Positions 48,297 through 60,554 of a stretch of DNA of 64,000 nt are shown here, piece after piece (the first letter of the stretch is position 1; the number at the start of each line of letters is the position of its first letter). The position numbers and the translations under genes were made by a program. The DNA is from Tubulanus polymorphus. Taxonomy: Eukaryota > Nemertea > Palaeonemertea > Tubulaniformes > Tubulanidae. Below the pieces are notes generated by a model, which searched no databases, was not told the origin of the DNA, and worked only from the letters and a program-made list of their open reading frames with translations. Location: NCBI RefSeq assembly GCF_964204645.1, contig NW_027437450.1, forward strand, positions 42,001 through 106,000, in the 5' to 3' direction.

Positions 48297-48761
48297 GAAG
48301 TTTTCCTCAATGTCCAAGAGAAATGGGCCTGCTGCTTTCAAGGGTTCGAATCCAGTCCGAGTTGTCCTGTTTCCACACTGACGAAGGCTGCGACAGTGGG
48401 TCCGAATCAGGAATTAAAACACGATGTTCCCTTATTCCGTAGAGGAGCCTGTGGTATAAACGGGGGGGGGGGGGTATAATTATAACGAGACAAGTATAAG
48501 TATACAATATAGGTTTATTTGACGCACAAGCTTTAGCTACTAATCAGTATTTATAGGCAGACTGACACTAATTAGAGAGAACCGAGTGAGAAGAGTAATT
48601 ACAAATACATAATACAATGCATGGTACAATACTTATAACAATACATAATACAATACATATTACAATACATATATTACAATACGTAACTGAGTGAGTTGAT
48701 ATATGATTAATTACAGAACAACAAAATAAGTGATGTATCTTAGATGCGCAAAAAGACAAAT

Positions 48762-48947
48762 AAAATGGCGCGAGATTACTTCAAAATAAAATGGCGCGAG
48801 ATTACCTCCAAATAAAATAGCGCGAGATGAAAAATATAATGGCGCGAGATGAGACTTCAAAATAAAATGGCGCGAGATGAGACTTCAAAATGAAATGACG
48901 CGAGATGAAAAAATGGCGCGAGATTACTTCATAAAATGGTGCGTGAA
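48762..48947. repeat. ATAAAATGGCGCGAGAT minisatellite
   Basis: About seven imperfect units of roughly 21-30 bases with a constant AAAATGGCGCGAGAT core. Preceded by an ACAATACATA-type simple repeat (about 48600-48680). Confidence 0.8.
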
Positions 48948-51209
48948 AAATTTAATTTTTTAATTCTAATGTGTTATATTATATAAGTGTGTATTTGTCT
49001 ATTGTTTTATATTTGTATCACTGTTATCTGTATGTGTTTTGGGGGGTTAATAGTCCAACCACCTAGCTCTACATGTGTTAACGTTAATGTAGTTTCTATT
49101 ATATAGAAAAAAGTTGTCAAGTCCAAAACGTCAATTCCTCATCCTACCGAAGTCACGCTTAATTCACAAAATCGTGGAAGCTTCGTTTTAAGGGGAGGGG
49201 TGAGGGTGGGGGCGTTGGATGATTGTGAAATATATTCAAAATACCAAAGAATTAACGGTTGAAATTATGTTTTAATTGGGGGATCAAATAACTAGTTAGA
49301 ACTAACATAAATTCTATCAATTCTATTTATCTACAAGAACTATTAGACATGTCATACAAGTCGCACCTGAATTTTTTCAAGCCACTCTGTCATCATCATT
49401 CAACTTCGGGTTCGATCTTCTGTGGCCCGGGGGGTCTTTTTCTTCTCACTGAAATCATGGACGTATCAACTCAGAGTTGATAAGTCCACGCTGAAATATG
49501 TCCTACCTTATTCAATTCGGACCGCTCTTTTTTTCATCAGTAGGCGAGTCTGTTGTATCTTCCATGAAGCTGTAACACTGGTTACCGGTACCTGTTAATT
49601 AAACCTAACCTAACCCTAACCTAAAGTGCAACTATTTTTTTCCTAAATCTAAATCTAAACATAATTTCGACCGCTAATGTTAAATAAATGTTCCACCTAC
49701 CTTACAGCAACCTTGTAACGCGGATGAAGCAGCAATTTGAAAATGTAATCCTTTTATTTAAGAGTCAATTTTAAAGTCATTTTTAAATTCCGTGTCCTGT
49801 TGCCAAAATCCAGTTGTATTAATAACATATAGTTTATCAGCCCAGGTGCGTTTGTTACAATGCAATGAAAATTCTCTTTTTCTAAAACGTGTCCTATCTG
49901 AGCAATATCCAGCGACAGAGACATCTTCGCCGTGAAGAATTTCCAAGTGTAATGACAACTTGTAGGAGCGCCCACCAGTTTTTAACTGACCCCCTTAAAA
50001 TTCGTAGCCGGTGATTGGTTGAATCACCGATAACAAAAGCTTCGGGAAATGATTTCAAAAGGTATTGCCAGCAGGTCACTGGCCATTCATGAATTGCGGT
50101 CAATGGCATCTATTCTCTTGAAGTTTGAAAATGCTTCGAAGTTTGAAAACGCTGAGGTTATGTGGCGCTGATCGGCGATTATCCGGCCGGTTGCGTTGGT
50201 CTAGGTGTCGACATGTATAGTATAGTATAGTATATAAGTGTATTGAGTGTCAGAATATTAATAGATAGTATTTTCACCCTCACGCAAGCCTCATGTCTAG
50301 CGGAGCGGATGATCGGTTAAATAAATGCACGTCAAATTCAGACAAACTGCTCTCGTGGCCCACTGGTGGTAATAGTGTCTAATACTAAGCGACTTGCCCG
50401 AATTATGGATCGGAAAGTACGTTTATGAAGTCAGAAAAATCCGATGATTATCGGTGAGGAAGCAAATGTGACGACTGCAACAGAAATCGAAGGTACAAGT
50501 AAGGAAGCCGAACTTTTTTGGACCCTACTGTAGCATCATAGATGCTATAATGCGACACGTGTAAAGAATCTACACTTGAGGAAATGAAAACTTTTCGATT
50601 GGGAATCGGGGTAGTTTTAATCATTCAGAAGTCAGGAGTATAATAGAGACAGTGCTCAGAGTCCTGGATGCGAAGCCGCGAATTTTTTTTTCACACCAGG
50701 TCGGTGCTTTGTTGCGCATGCGTAACTGCGATTTATTTCCGAATTATATGAATAATTAGGCGCAAAGTTAGTTTTAGTTACTAAACTGCTGCACCCCGTA
50801 TATAGATACTGAAATAATCATTTAAGTCTCACTCTTTATGACAAATCTGTTAGTTTTAGTTAGGTGATGAGTGGTCAGTGAGAAAGCACTCATGCGTACT
50901 AAAGCGTACTTGGGTGACCCGATTATTTTTCCATTTTTATCAAACGCAATAACGAATATTATCACTAATATAATTAGATTTCAATGAAAGTTACAATAAA
51001 GCCGTTAGTTGGTTGATTTTTCAGAGGTTGCGCATTTTGTGAAACTGACTGTACTGAAAATATAACTCATCGGATTGAAAACCGTGACTTATCCACTGAT
51101 ATCCCACGTGTCACGGAAGAGGCTTGTCAAAAATTGTTGATAACATTTTTGAAATGTAGGTTCTATAGTAATTAGTAATCTATGGAAAACAGATGTTGAT
51201 ATTCGGAGA

Positions 51210-51270
51210 GTGAACGCTCTCTCGCGCGGAGCGCAGACGAACTCAGGCTAACACATCTTGGGAGCTAAAG
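51210..51270 (+). promoter_or_regulatory. Putative 5' non-coding exon of the lectin gene
   Basis: The sequence ending GGGAGCTAAAG is followed by a strong donor GTAAGTGCC at 51271. A matching acceptor (GTTTTGTAG, ending at 52441) lies 22 bases before the lectin ATG at 52464. The 1.2-kb intron between them contains an inverted-repeat element (51957-52266). Confidence 0.35.
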
Positions 51271-51956
51271 GTAAGTGCCGTTTCCATTGTCTAGAGTCAG
51301 GGAGTGTGAAGTAGGAAAAAACCCTTTTTAAAAAAAATGTTTTAGATGAGAACTTATAATTGGAATTTATACTTGTTCTTCGGAACTCGGGATTGAAAAA
51401 TGAAAAAATAAACTCAAGTAGTCTCAATGACTTTTGTTATTTAATCGAATTGTACTGGGGTTGCGTATAGGCCTGTCAAACGCTTTCAAAGTAACAATAA
51501 TGTTTGACACGCATATAGCGCAGGTATCCTAATAACCTGAGTGAGTTCAGATGCGCTCCGATTTGGTACTATTACCCCCAGTCTATAACTCTATTCCATG
51601 TATCAGTCATCTCTCCTTGGGGAGAAGTAACATCCGAACAGCTACTAGGAGCTCAGAAGTCATCTATCAGAGGCCAGGTACCCGTTAACCGTTCCTAGGT
51701 CGAGAGAGGCAATGAGGAAAAGTAACTTGCCCGATGACACTACGGTAAAATATAGCGTCATCGGGCATTTGCTATAGAAGCCATGTATAGCTTCGTATAA
51801 GAGATTCGAATAGGTCCATATATACAAACGATCGAACAAAATGTCGTTCGAATCGTTGGAAATGAAAACGGAATAAACATTTTCATCGTTCAAAAAATTA
51901 TCGAATTTTCGCCGTTATAAAACAACGCGTTTTAATTTCAATTGACTGCATCATTA

Positions 51957-52266
51957 AGCCCGCCGCACGCGGCACCGAAAAAAACGTTTTTTCCTCGTGA
52001 AAAAACTTTTTTTCATGTTTCTTTTTGTTATGCCGTGTTCGGGGGAGTCAAAACACAAAACGCCGAAGAGAAAAACGTTTTTTTGCGAGCAAAAAAAAAA
52101 ACGTTTTTCACGATTCAAGCCCTGCTTGATTCGCGAAAAACGTTTTATGTAGTCGAAAACGTTATGCCGTGTGCGTTGGACGTTTTATCGTTTGAGGGCA
52201 AAACGTTTTCTGAAAAACGTGTTTTCTGTTTTGGCGTAACAATTGTTATGCCGTGTGCGGCGGGCT
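51957..52266. mobile_element. 310-bp element with AGCCCGCCGCACGCGGCA ends and TTA duplication
   Basis: The terminal inverted repeats AGCCCGCCGCACGCGGCA and TGCCGTGTGCGGCGGGCT are flanked by TTA on both sides, the 3-bp signature of PIF/Harbinger-type elements. The interior is rich in AAAACGTTTT palindromes. The 127-codon open frame across it is a by-product of the repeats. Confidence 0.7.
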
Positions 52267-52463
52267 TTACCATTCAGGGTAACGCTAGGTCTGCTAAACG
52301 GGTCTCCCCATGGGTAACATTGTAAATCGGAGGGCGAGTCCTTGGGCAACACCAGAAGCTTGTCAGGAATCACGAACTCGAAATTTTTACATGTAAATTC
52401 GGTGTATACCAAATGGTCGTCTGATTATCTGTGTTTTGTAGATTTGTCAAGAAACAAGACGCC

Positions 52464-54538
52464 ATGAAGCATTTGATATTGTTGATACTGTTGGTTGTAA
52501 GCGCAATCGCTGCCGTTTCAGGTAGGAGAGGGCCACATGTAATAAACCTTAGTTAGCAAATCGAATATCGTCACAAGTTGGCAGTAGTCGGGGGCGGCAA
52601 CATTTTTACAAAGTTTGCCTGTTTTATGGTAACCTATTTTTTGAGGTCTAGGCAGCGGGTCAACACCCCTGGGTTCTATTCTAGATTAAGGTTTGCGGCT
52701 AATAAGCGTGCATGGATCTGCACCGTTTTTCTATAATGCCTTTGGTAGGGGTTTAGGCAAAATAACTCCTTTTCACAAAGAAATGCCTCGGGTCGGGCAG
52801 AACCCCTGATTTGCAATCGTTTTCTGTAAGGACGGCAATTATAGTTTGTCGATAAACAGTAGATTAGGGATTGTCTGAGGGGTGCTGGGAACAGACAGCA
52901 GATTGTCTGAGAGGGTGCAGAGTACAGACAGCGGATTGTCTGAGAGGAGAGGGTGCAGGGTACAGACAGTAGCTTGTCTGAGGGGGCGCAGGGTACAGAC
53001 AGCAGATTGTCTGATGGGGTGCAGGGTAGGGTACAGACAGCAGATTGTCAGAAACGTGCGGAATTAGAATAGTTAAAATCTATCGTTGCAGCACAAACAT
53101 CGCAATGTCGTTCTCGTTGGTTTTATGTCGCTAGTTCAAACAAGTGTATAGGGTTGGATTATAACAGGTGTCCGTCTGGTACATCAGTCGTTGAAATTGG
53201 AAACGACGAAGAAAATGACGCGGCAACACGTAAGATACAAAATATTCCATTTCATAAACGAATCAAAAATAAGGTTAACATCAAATAAAGCATGGATATC
53301 TATATTGAATCATTTTAGGCAAGTTTCCAAAATTCTTAGAATTCAGGCTTTATAGATTTCCATCAAAATTGAGATTTCTGGCATGAAAATGGAACTTTGC
53401 TTAGCTATAAAAAGCAAAATTTCAAGCTGCGTTTCATAAGAGGTCTGCGTAACTATCAGCTGCGTTTTTTCAAACTTATTACAGTTAGATTTTTAGAAAC
53501 TTTTTTATTAGTATTGTTGAGGAGAGAATCCCACAATGATAATGAAAAGTCCGAAAATGAAACTTCGAGATAGTAGTTAATTTCAACGTTTCGACTATAT
53601 CCTAATAGTCATCTTCAGGAATAAGTTATTCCTGAAGATGACAATTAAGATATAGTCGAAACGTTGAAATAAACTACTATCTCGAAGTTTCATTTTCGGA
53701 CTTTTTATTATCATTGTGGGATTCTCTCCTCATCGCGTCAACACGGATATAGTGTTCTACCAATTGTGATTAATATTGTTATTCCTGATATCTCAATTTC
53801 AAACTTCTATCTATTTTGACAGAGGCATTAATGAATAGCTTTTCAGTAGTTGGGGATTTCAAACCTACGGTAAGTGCGACTGGATTCAGGAGATACATCA
53901 TATTCTTTCGGGATGAATATCAATAAAATGGGGTATCCGAAAAACCAGCTATCCCGCCAGATGGCGTGAGGAGCAGTATGTCGTGCGTCGTTGTCAAAAT
54001 AAATTCATTTTTAATGAACTCTGAACTAGATTTTAAGACTCCCAAATACGGTACATATATTATCACAGCAGCCGCCAAAATACAATACTTTCATTCTTCT
54101 ACTCAGATATCGGTTAAGTTTTCATAAATAATGAATTCGTTAAAAGGAAAAGTTCATTTAGATTTCATTGAAATGTAGTAGAAATCGAACGCGGAAGACC
54201 CAACTATTCACTAGCAAACCTGACGGATACTCGCCTGCCATAGGTGGAATCATCGATTGCCACAGTAGCACCGCGGGCACCCTATTATCTATCCACCATC
54301 GAGCGGAGCGCTCCAAGCGTATTCCCCAGTCTGAGAGTTTCGCCAACAACTTCAAATTTTAGTGTCTGATTTGATTATTCAATTTCAGAACGGTTACACG
54401 CATTGGGCTCCAGGTCAGCCGGACGCTACCTCAAACAAACGATTCTTGATGAAGGACGGCAATTGGTATACTTACTACCAACCGTACGATTCTATTGACA
54501 CGCCGACCCCTATCTGCGAATACAAGCTGGACCAATAA
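52464..54538 (+). CDS. Secreted C-type-lectin-like protein, four coding exons
   Basis: Exons 52464-52521, 53092-53229, 53823-53869 and 54389-54538 join cleanly (GT-AG, phases 1, 1, 0) into 130 residues. A signal peptide (MKHLILLILLVVSAIAAVSG) precedes a single C-type-lectin fold: CRSRWFYVASSNKC, VVEIGNDEEN, then HWAPGQPD, GNWYTYY and PICEY near the C-terminus. GQPD matches the WxxGxPD loop of this family, where QPD often marks a galactose-type calcium site. The WND motif is not clear, and the cysteine expected before PICEY is replaced, so sugar binding is uncertain. The last exon ends in DQ and TAA; AATAAA signals lie nearby (about 54554 and 54633). Likely secreted, with an innate immune or mucus role by family analogy. 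Intron 1 carries a minisatellite and intron 2 a foldback. Confidence 0.82.
52868..53050. repeat. ~31-bp minisatellite in lectin intron 1
   Basis: Five to six units built on ACAGACAGCAGATTGTCTGA plus a G-rich linker (GGGTGCAGGGT). A related unit is at 58864-58940, so the sequence has spread elsewhere. Confidence 0.85.
53518..53732. mobile_element. Foldback element in lectin intron 2
   Basis: Two arms of about 105 bases are nearly perfect complements (TGAGGAGAGAATCCCACAAT versus ATTGTGGGATTCTCTCCTCA), meeting at a centre GAATAAGTTATTCC. No target duplication is evident. It would form a very stable hairpin in the pre-mRNA. Confidence 0.8.
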
Positions 54539-55133
54539 CGTCCTGTCCGGCAGAATAAACTCATATCCCTATTCTGAATGAGCAAAGTATGGAATTCGAT
54601 TTTATACACGTTAAATGTGTCTAATTTCGCGATGAAATAAATTCAAACATGACTTCTATAATTGTTGATTGTTTTTGGCGCTTCATGGGTGGGTCTTAAA
54701 CAGGCTGAAAAATAGTGTAACTTCAGATTCCGACCGAACGAGCCGCTGAAAAGATGGGACTAATACAGCGGGACCCATTTACAACGATATGTTCGTTATA
54801 ACCGATAGTTCATTGTATCCAGTATGAAATTTATTAAATTTTCTTACTAAGGATGAAATTTTATATCTGTTATATCGGATGAATCGTTGTATCAGAGTTC
54901 GTTATAACGAGGTTCCGCTGTGCATTTGTTGTGGGCGTTTAGACGGTCGATATGCAAATTGGTGTCTGGCAACCAGAATTACTAAACTAACTCTAATTCA
55001 TTTTTCATATCATCATTTATTGCTCATATTTCGTTACGTTCGTCAGATATTTACATATAACATAATTTCGAATTTCATAATTCTAAATCATAAGAAACTG
55101 GTTCGACAGTTGTGGCTAAGGGTTCAACTATAT

Positions 55134-55472
55134 CATCCTCCCCCGGCAGGGATTCGAACCTGATGGCATCGAGATTGCCACGGCACGAAACCCTGCCATA
55201 ATCGACCGTGTGCGCAGATACATGCGCAGTTCAGATGATGTGATTTTTAGCCAATCAGAAATCCCGTTTTATTTTAGCCCGGGTTTTCCCATTTATAGTT
55301 CTTCCTTGAAATTTGCTTCAACGATTATACAACGCGCAATCTGATTGGTGCCGCCAGTTTTCGTTCGGAAAGCTGCGCATGTACCTGCGCACCCGGTCTA
55401 CTGATGCAGGGGTTCGTGCCGTGGTTGAGTGTAGCGATGCCATCAGGTTCGAGTCCCTGCAGAGGGAGGATG
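55134..55472. mobile_element. 339-bp inverted-repeat element, second copy in opposite orientation
   Basis: Same length and ends as 46635-46973 but reversed, flanked by AACTATAT at 55126-55133 and 55473-55480. The small sequence divergence implies recent spread. Confidence 0.8.
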
Positions 55473-55905
55473 AACTATATCGGCAATGAATTGATTTCAA
55501 CTCTCGGAGTCGAACCTTACACACAACTGTCGAACCGGGTCCAAAAAGAAAATATACGTATGGAATTACATGTAAATACAATAGGCTGTCGTTGATATAC
55601 TATATACAACATCGTAAATATATATTAAATAATCTTATGAAGCTTTTTTGACATAAATTCGGATTTAATTCAGTATTCACACCGTCTGGTGAAAACGTAT
55701 CGATTCAAAAAGTTTGTTTGCAGTTTAGTTGGATAGATAGATAGATATCTAACCAAACTAAGCAACAATTCGATTCGATGGTCCTAGGTCTGGATCTCAT
55801 CAATGAACAGTGTTAGTCGAATTCAACAACCAGCGACCATCGAAGCAGGATTTGAACTGTTTAAGAGCACGAATTTGCAGCCTGGAAGAATAACTTCTCA
55901 CATTC

Positions 55906-56440
55906 ACTATTTGGAGTGAAGACGATCAGTATTTGAAAGTCAATTTCAATTGAAAATGTCTCAGGTGAAGCACTGAACACATGTGAAGTGTGGACGATCA
56001 GTTTTTGAAAGTGTGCTGATAAAATGTCTAATGTCTGGTGTTTGTAGTTCATTTTCAATTGAAAATGTCTCAGGCGAAGCACTGAACACATGTGAAGTGT
56101 GGACGATCAGTATTTGAAAGTGTGCTGATAAAATGTCTAATGTCTGGTGTTTGTAGTTCATTTTCAATTGAAAATGTCTCAGGCGAAACACTGAACACAT
56201 GTGAAGTGTGGACGATCAGTTTTTGAAAGTGTGCTGATAAAATGTCTAATGTCTGGTGTTTGTAGTTCATTTTCAATTGAAAATGTCTCGGGTGAAGCAC
56301 TGAACACATGTGAAGTGTGGACGATCAGTTTTTGAATGTGTGCTGATAAAATGTCTAATGTCTTGGTGTTTGTATTTCATTTTCAATTAGAAATGTCTCA
56401 GGTGAAGTTTTGAACACGTGTAAAGTCTGGACGATAGAAC
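55906..56440. repeat. 109-bp tandem repeat
   Basis: The period is exactly 109 bases between TGTGAAGTGTGGACGATCAG at 55982, 56091, 56200 and 56309, with partial units at both ends. Each unit contains TTTTCAATTGAAAA. The - strand open frames are repeat-derived. Confidence 0.92.
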
Positions 56441-56815
56441 ATTAGAAGAATATTGATGAAGTATATCCGAGGAGTGCAGGGTCCAGGCTACAGATTCATG
56501 ATTAAGAACAGCGAGATATGTACCTAGTTCAACAGTTTTGGGTTAAAATGATAATCTACGCAACTGACCATAAAAAACTAAAGCACTGCAATTAAATATC
56601 GATATACACGTACAACACATACTAAATATGAGATCGAAAATGGAAATAGCATATAATGCGCAATATGTATAGCGAAACATCTGAAATAATAAGATCACCG
56701 AAGACCCAGTTCGGCAGTCAAGTTTACGATTGAAGACTCAAAATGAGCGTTTATTTTCAATCATTTATAAAAATATAGTCGAATTTCAACAGACTGCGGA
56801 ACTGGGTCCTAGTGT

Positions 56816-56988
56816 TTAGGCTGAAAAAGGAACGATACCTTGTTTCTCCAATTTTGCCACCTGTGATAGAATTTCTAACCAGTTCATTTCTATAACTGCC
56901 GGGTCAACAATATTAATAAATAGTAATAATAATAACTTTTTAGCTCAGCGGAAATGAGAAACAAGGTATTCATTCTTTTTAGCCCTCA
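56816..56988. mobile_element. Second element with GATACCTTGTTTCTCC ends
   Basis: TAGGCTGAAAAAGG plus GATACCTTGTTTCTCC pairs with GAGAAACAAGGTAT plus TTTTTAGCCCT. Diverged copy of the family at 48088-48296. Confidence 0.55.
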
Positions 56989-57154
56989 ATCATACATACA
57001 ATTAATTCCCCATGGCGAACTGGCAGCTTATTGGCAATTGGACTAAAACTGGAAAAATACTAAACATGTACCTTCATTATGTAAACACAGGTGCCACTCT
57101 TCCGCCCCCTACAAAGATGTACCTCTTATTTTCATCATTTTCAATCTCAGAATG

Positions 57155-57785
57155 AATCAAATCCCTGCTGAGGGAGGATGTGTCTACTAGGGCTGGGGTT
57201 TGAACTTTGAAGGAGTCTCATGAAGTCATCAGGTTTAAATCCCTGCTGATGGAGGATGTGTCTACTAGGGCTGGGGTTTGAACTTTGAAGGAGTCTCATG
57301 AAGTCATCAGGTTTAAATCCCTGCTGATGGAGGATGTGTCTACTAGGGCTGGGGTTTGAACTTTGAAGGAGTCTCATGAAGTCATCAGGTTTAAATCCCT
57401 GCTGATGGAGGATGCGTCTACTAGAGCTGGGGTTTGTACTGTGACAAGAGACTAGAGTCTCATGATGTCATCAGGTTCAAATCCCTGTTGAGGGAGGATG
57501 TGTCTACTAGGGGAGGGGTTTGTCCTGTGACAAGACTAGAGTCTCGTGACGTCGTCAGGTTCAAATCCCTGCTGAGGGAGGATGTGTCTGTCTACTAGGG
57601 CAGGGGTTTGTACTGTGACAAGACTAGAGTCTTATGATGTCATCAGGTTCAAATCCCTGCTGAGGGAGGATGTGTCTACTAGGGGAGGGGTTTGTACTGT
57701 GACAAGACTAGAGTCTCGTGACGTCGTCAGGTTCAAATCCCTGCTGAGGGAGGATGTGTCCGTCTACTAGGGCAGGGGTTTCTAC
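57155..57785. repeat. 78- to ~90-bp satellite with element-end sequence
   Basis: The first units repeat every 78 bases (57231, 57309, 57387 for AGGTTTAAAT); later ones are about 85-95 bases. Each contains CATCAGGTTCAAATCCCTGC and GGGAGGATG, matching the terminal repeat of the 339-bp element. Confidence 0.88.
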
Positions 57786-57947
57786 CGCGACTGGGGAAGA
57801 TGCGCAGATTTAAAAAAAAACGGTTAGTACCGATACATTACAACATTAACGTACAAATAATCATAAATAGATAATAATTTTTTTTTTTCTTAAATACAAA
57901 AATATCATCATTTATCCGATAGCTTTATAATTTCACTACGATTATTC

Positions 57948-58108
<161 letters not shown>

Positions 58109-58458
58109 GGGGTAACTGGTGGTGCAGTAGGTCAATCATGGATATTTGAAAATGTGTTCATATCGATAAATACCGACCCGTGTGTGGATACGCGAATTTC
58201 AACCGGCGGAAACCGGGCGCAGACTGGTTTATTAATTACAATGATGAGTATTTACATATGACGTGCACAAAAAAAGTCGAAACGAATTACGAACGTTTCC
58301 CATCGAGTTAAACGTTAATCACGAACTACCGATTCAGTTCCGACAGTTTTTAGGGCCGTAAATATTTATATATATTCAAGTATAAAATACGCGATGTGAG
58401 AAAGTAATGAAAATACCGCCAAAGTCCATTATAACACCGCCATTTTGTTTGTCGATCC

Positions 58459-58588
58459 GGGGCCCGGTTTCACGAAAATGCTTAAGCTTAAAACGGTTTA
58501 GTTTGAATTGTTGAAAACATGTAACAAGTAACCGATAGCGATTACACCAAAAATGGGAGTTCAACTTTTTCGCGAAACTGGGCCCACA
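58459..58588. mobile_element. Short inverted-repeat element, GGGCCCGGTTTCACGAAAA type
   Basis: GGGGCCCGGTTTCACGAAAA at the left and TTTTTCGCGAAACTGGGCCC at the right are near complements, with CTTAAGCTTAA inside. Non-coding. Confidence 0.6.
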
Positions 58589-59231
58589 GGCGGATTAAGA
58601 GGGGTCCTCTTTGACCGCATGTCCTAAAATCGTTTTCCAAATTGAGAAATTTTTTTCTAAATTTTGACCTTTTTGATTTTCTTAACATTTTTTTTTACAA
58701 TACACTTGATACTTTTTACCATTCTTACAAAACTTTAGGCTTCGCCTCCAGTTAGAGTGATTTTTCAGAAACGCGCGAACCCCTTTCCAAATTCCTAGAT
58801 CCGCCCTAGCTATCTGCTGTCCGAATCCATCCGCTCGGATTATCAAAATTCCCGGCGGGTATAGACGGCAGATTGTGCGACAGGTGCAGGGTACAGACAG
58901 GGCACACCCGACCGTACAGACAGGGCACACCCGACCGTTCTTTCGACACCGAATTTACGTTTAAACTTCGCATTTCATCGCGATCGCGACGTTAAAACAG
59001 ACTTCGACGCCGCGCACTTTCTAGAATCTACCGAGAAAATCTATAATATTTCTATAATAATCGACAACCGATTGTCCTTTAATCAATCGTCTCTGATTTG
59101 AGTTCGTGGTGAATCACAGATATGCTTTAAAAACGTACCGGTTTATGTTTCAAACTATATCCAATGAGATAAATGTGTTTCGATCGCGATATTCCGTCGT
59201 GTATGTTGTTTGCTTCCATTTTTTTTCGCGG

Positions 59232-59960
59232 ACCAGCGATCGTTATGCAGTACTAGTGATCAATGCGGAGTGGTTGTGATCGTAACCGAGTACTTGCGAT
59301 CATTATGAAGTACAAGTGATCATCACTAAGTACTAATGATCGTGATTGAGTATTAGCGATCACTATGGCGTACTGATGACGATTTTGGAATATTTGTGAG
59401 TATTGTAATCATTGTGGAGTACTCATGATAATTTTGGAATAGAAGTAATCTTTATTGAGTACTAGCGATTATCGTAGAGTATTATGATCGTTTGGAAGTA
59501 ATAGCGATCATATATTAGTATCAGAGATCGTTTTGGAGTACTAGTGATCACTACGGCATACCACTGATTAGCATACCACTTTAAAGGGCGGAGTACCCCA
59601 GTATCCACAACAGAGTACCCACATTGATCACAATCAAGTAGCCATTTACTGCTCCTGGTGATCAATGCTGAGTACCCCAATAAATCACTGATAGATCACT
59701 GTGGACTACGGATTGATCGCATCTTAGTACACATTGATCCCTACAGATTACGTAGTGATCACGACTGAGTAAAATGAAGATCACTAGCTAGTACGTAAGT
59801 GATCACTAGTATATCGATGATCACAACAGACTGCACATTGATCACAACTGAGTACCCTGATAATCATTGTTGAGTACACATGAGTACCTGTGCCTGGACG
59901 ATCACTGCGGAGTACCCTCGTGATCCCGAGTACCTGCGATTATAGTTTGATCACTGGTAT
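59232..59960. repeat. Degenerate ~22-26 bp repeat of AGTACTAGTGATCA type
   Basis: About 30 imperfect units alternate GATCA(C/T) and GAGTAC motifs over 730 bases. It reaches the donor end of the - strand exon at 59934 and overlaps it slightly. Confidence 0.8.
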
Positions 59961-60262
59961 CCAATCGCGTTGCCGCGTTCTGCAACCGTAACGCGTTCGC
60001 GTCCAACGTACGCAGCTGCCCGTTCGCCGTCCGCTGCCGATCATCACCGCCACCACCGGCGCCATCTACCGCTGCCTTCGGCGCCGAATTCTCGTCGATT
60101 TCCGCGTTGATTCCGACGCCGACGATTCCCGACGATTCGTTCTCCGACGACGCGACCTCCGACCGCGCGATCAGTTTCTCTTTCATCGTCGCCGCGCGCG
60201 TCTGCTTCGTTTGCAAGCCGATGTTCTCGTGGATGGTGAACTTGTTTCCGAGCGTTCGGTAC
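59934..60262 (-). CDS. Probable internal coding exon, unrecognised protein
   Basis: On the - strand an acceptor (TTTTTTTATTCGCCAG) and a donor (ATCGCAG|GTACTC) bound a 329-base exon open throughout, coding about 109 residues. The first part (YRTLGNKFTIHENIGLQTK) looks like folded protein. It is followed by a flexible, S/E- and G-rich segment with a glycine-aspartate run (GAGGGGDD) and a final amphipathic stretch (LDANALRLQNAATRLDTSDQ). GC content is higher than in the surroundings, consistent with coding. Neighbouring exons are not identified, and a degenerate tandem repeat begins at its 3' edge and slightly overlaps it. No family is assigned. Confidence 0.5.
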
Positions 60263-60554
60263 CTGGCGAATAAAAAAATCCGAGAACGAATTTTGAAAAT
60301 TCGCGTTCGAAAATGCCGCCAAAAAGTGCGTCGTGAAAATGACTGCCATATTCGACATTCAACATTTGACGATCGAGTTTTACGACACTGTGATTCCTCC
60401 AACACCTCGAGTGCTCGGGGGCGGGGTTACCTGTCATCAGTAGTGACATCTATAGTTTCGAATTCAAACGACGTAAAAAGCAATTCTAGGCCCTAATGGG
60501 TCTAGCCCTTGCGCCCTTGATGGGACCCTCTTTACAAAAAACGCAGTTCCGCAG

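Larger units (their letters stand above)
46975..51200. other. Repeat-rich, gene-poor stretch
   Basis: Besides the weak ankyrin-like fragment, the 48.1-kb element and the minisatellite at 48.8 kb, it holds a possible tRNA-derived SINE end (GGGTTCGAATCCAGTCC near 48343), a short CCTAACCTAACCCTAACC tract near 49603 and a TATAG repeat at 50216. No gene is supported. Confidence 0.45.

Noticed and set aside
49596-49625. Telomere sequence (CCTAACCCTAA)
   Set aside because: Only a few imperfect units in an internal position; too short to call a telomere or fusion point.
51942-52325. 127-codon + strand open frame rich in KTFF
   Set aside because: Falls inside an inverted-repeat element whose AAAACGTTTT words generate the pattern.
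55134-55170. tRNA gene suggested by GGATTCGAACC
   Set aside because: Only a B-box-like segment within the inverted ends of the 339-bp element; no acceptor or anticodon stem can be formed.
55861-56309. Three overlapping - strand open frames with near-identical protein
   Set aside because: Phase images of the 109-bp tandem repeat.
57155-57785. CRISPR-like array
   Set aside because: Units are contiguous satellite repeats without unique spacers, in eukaryotic DNA.
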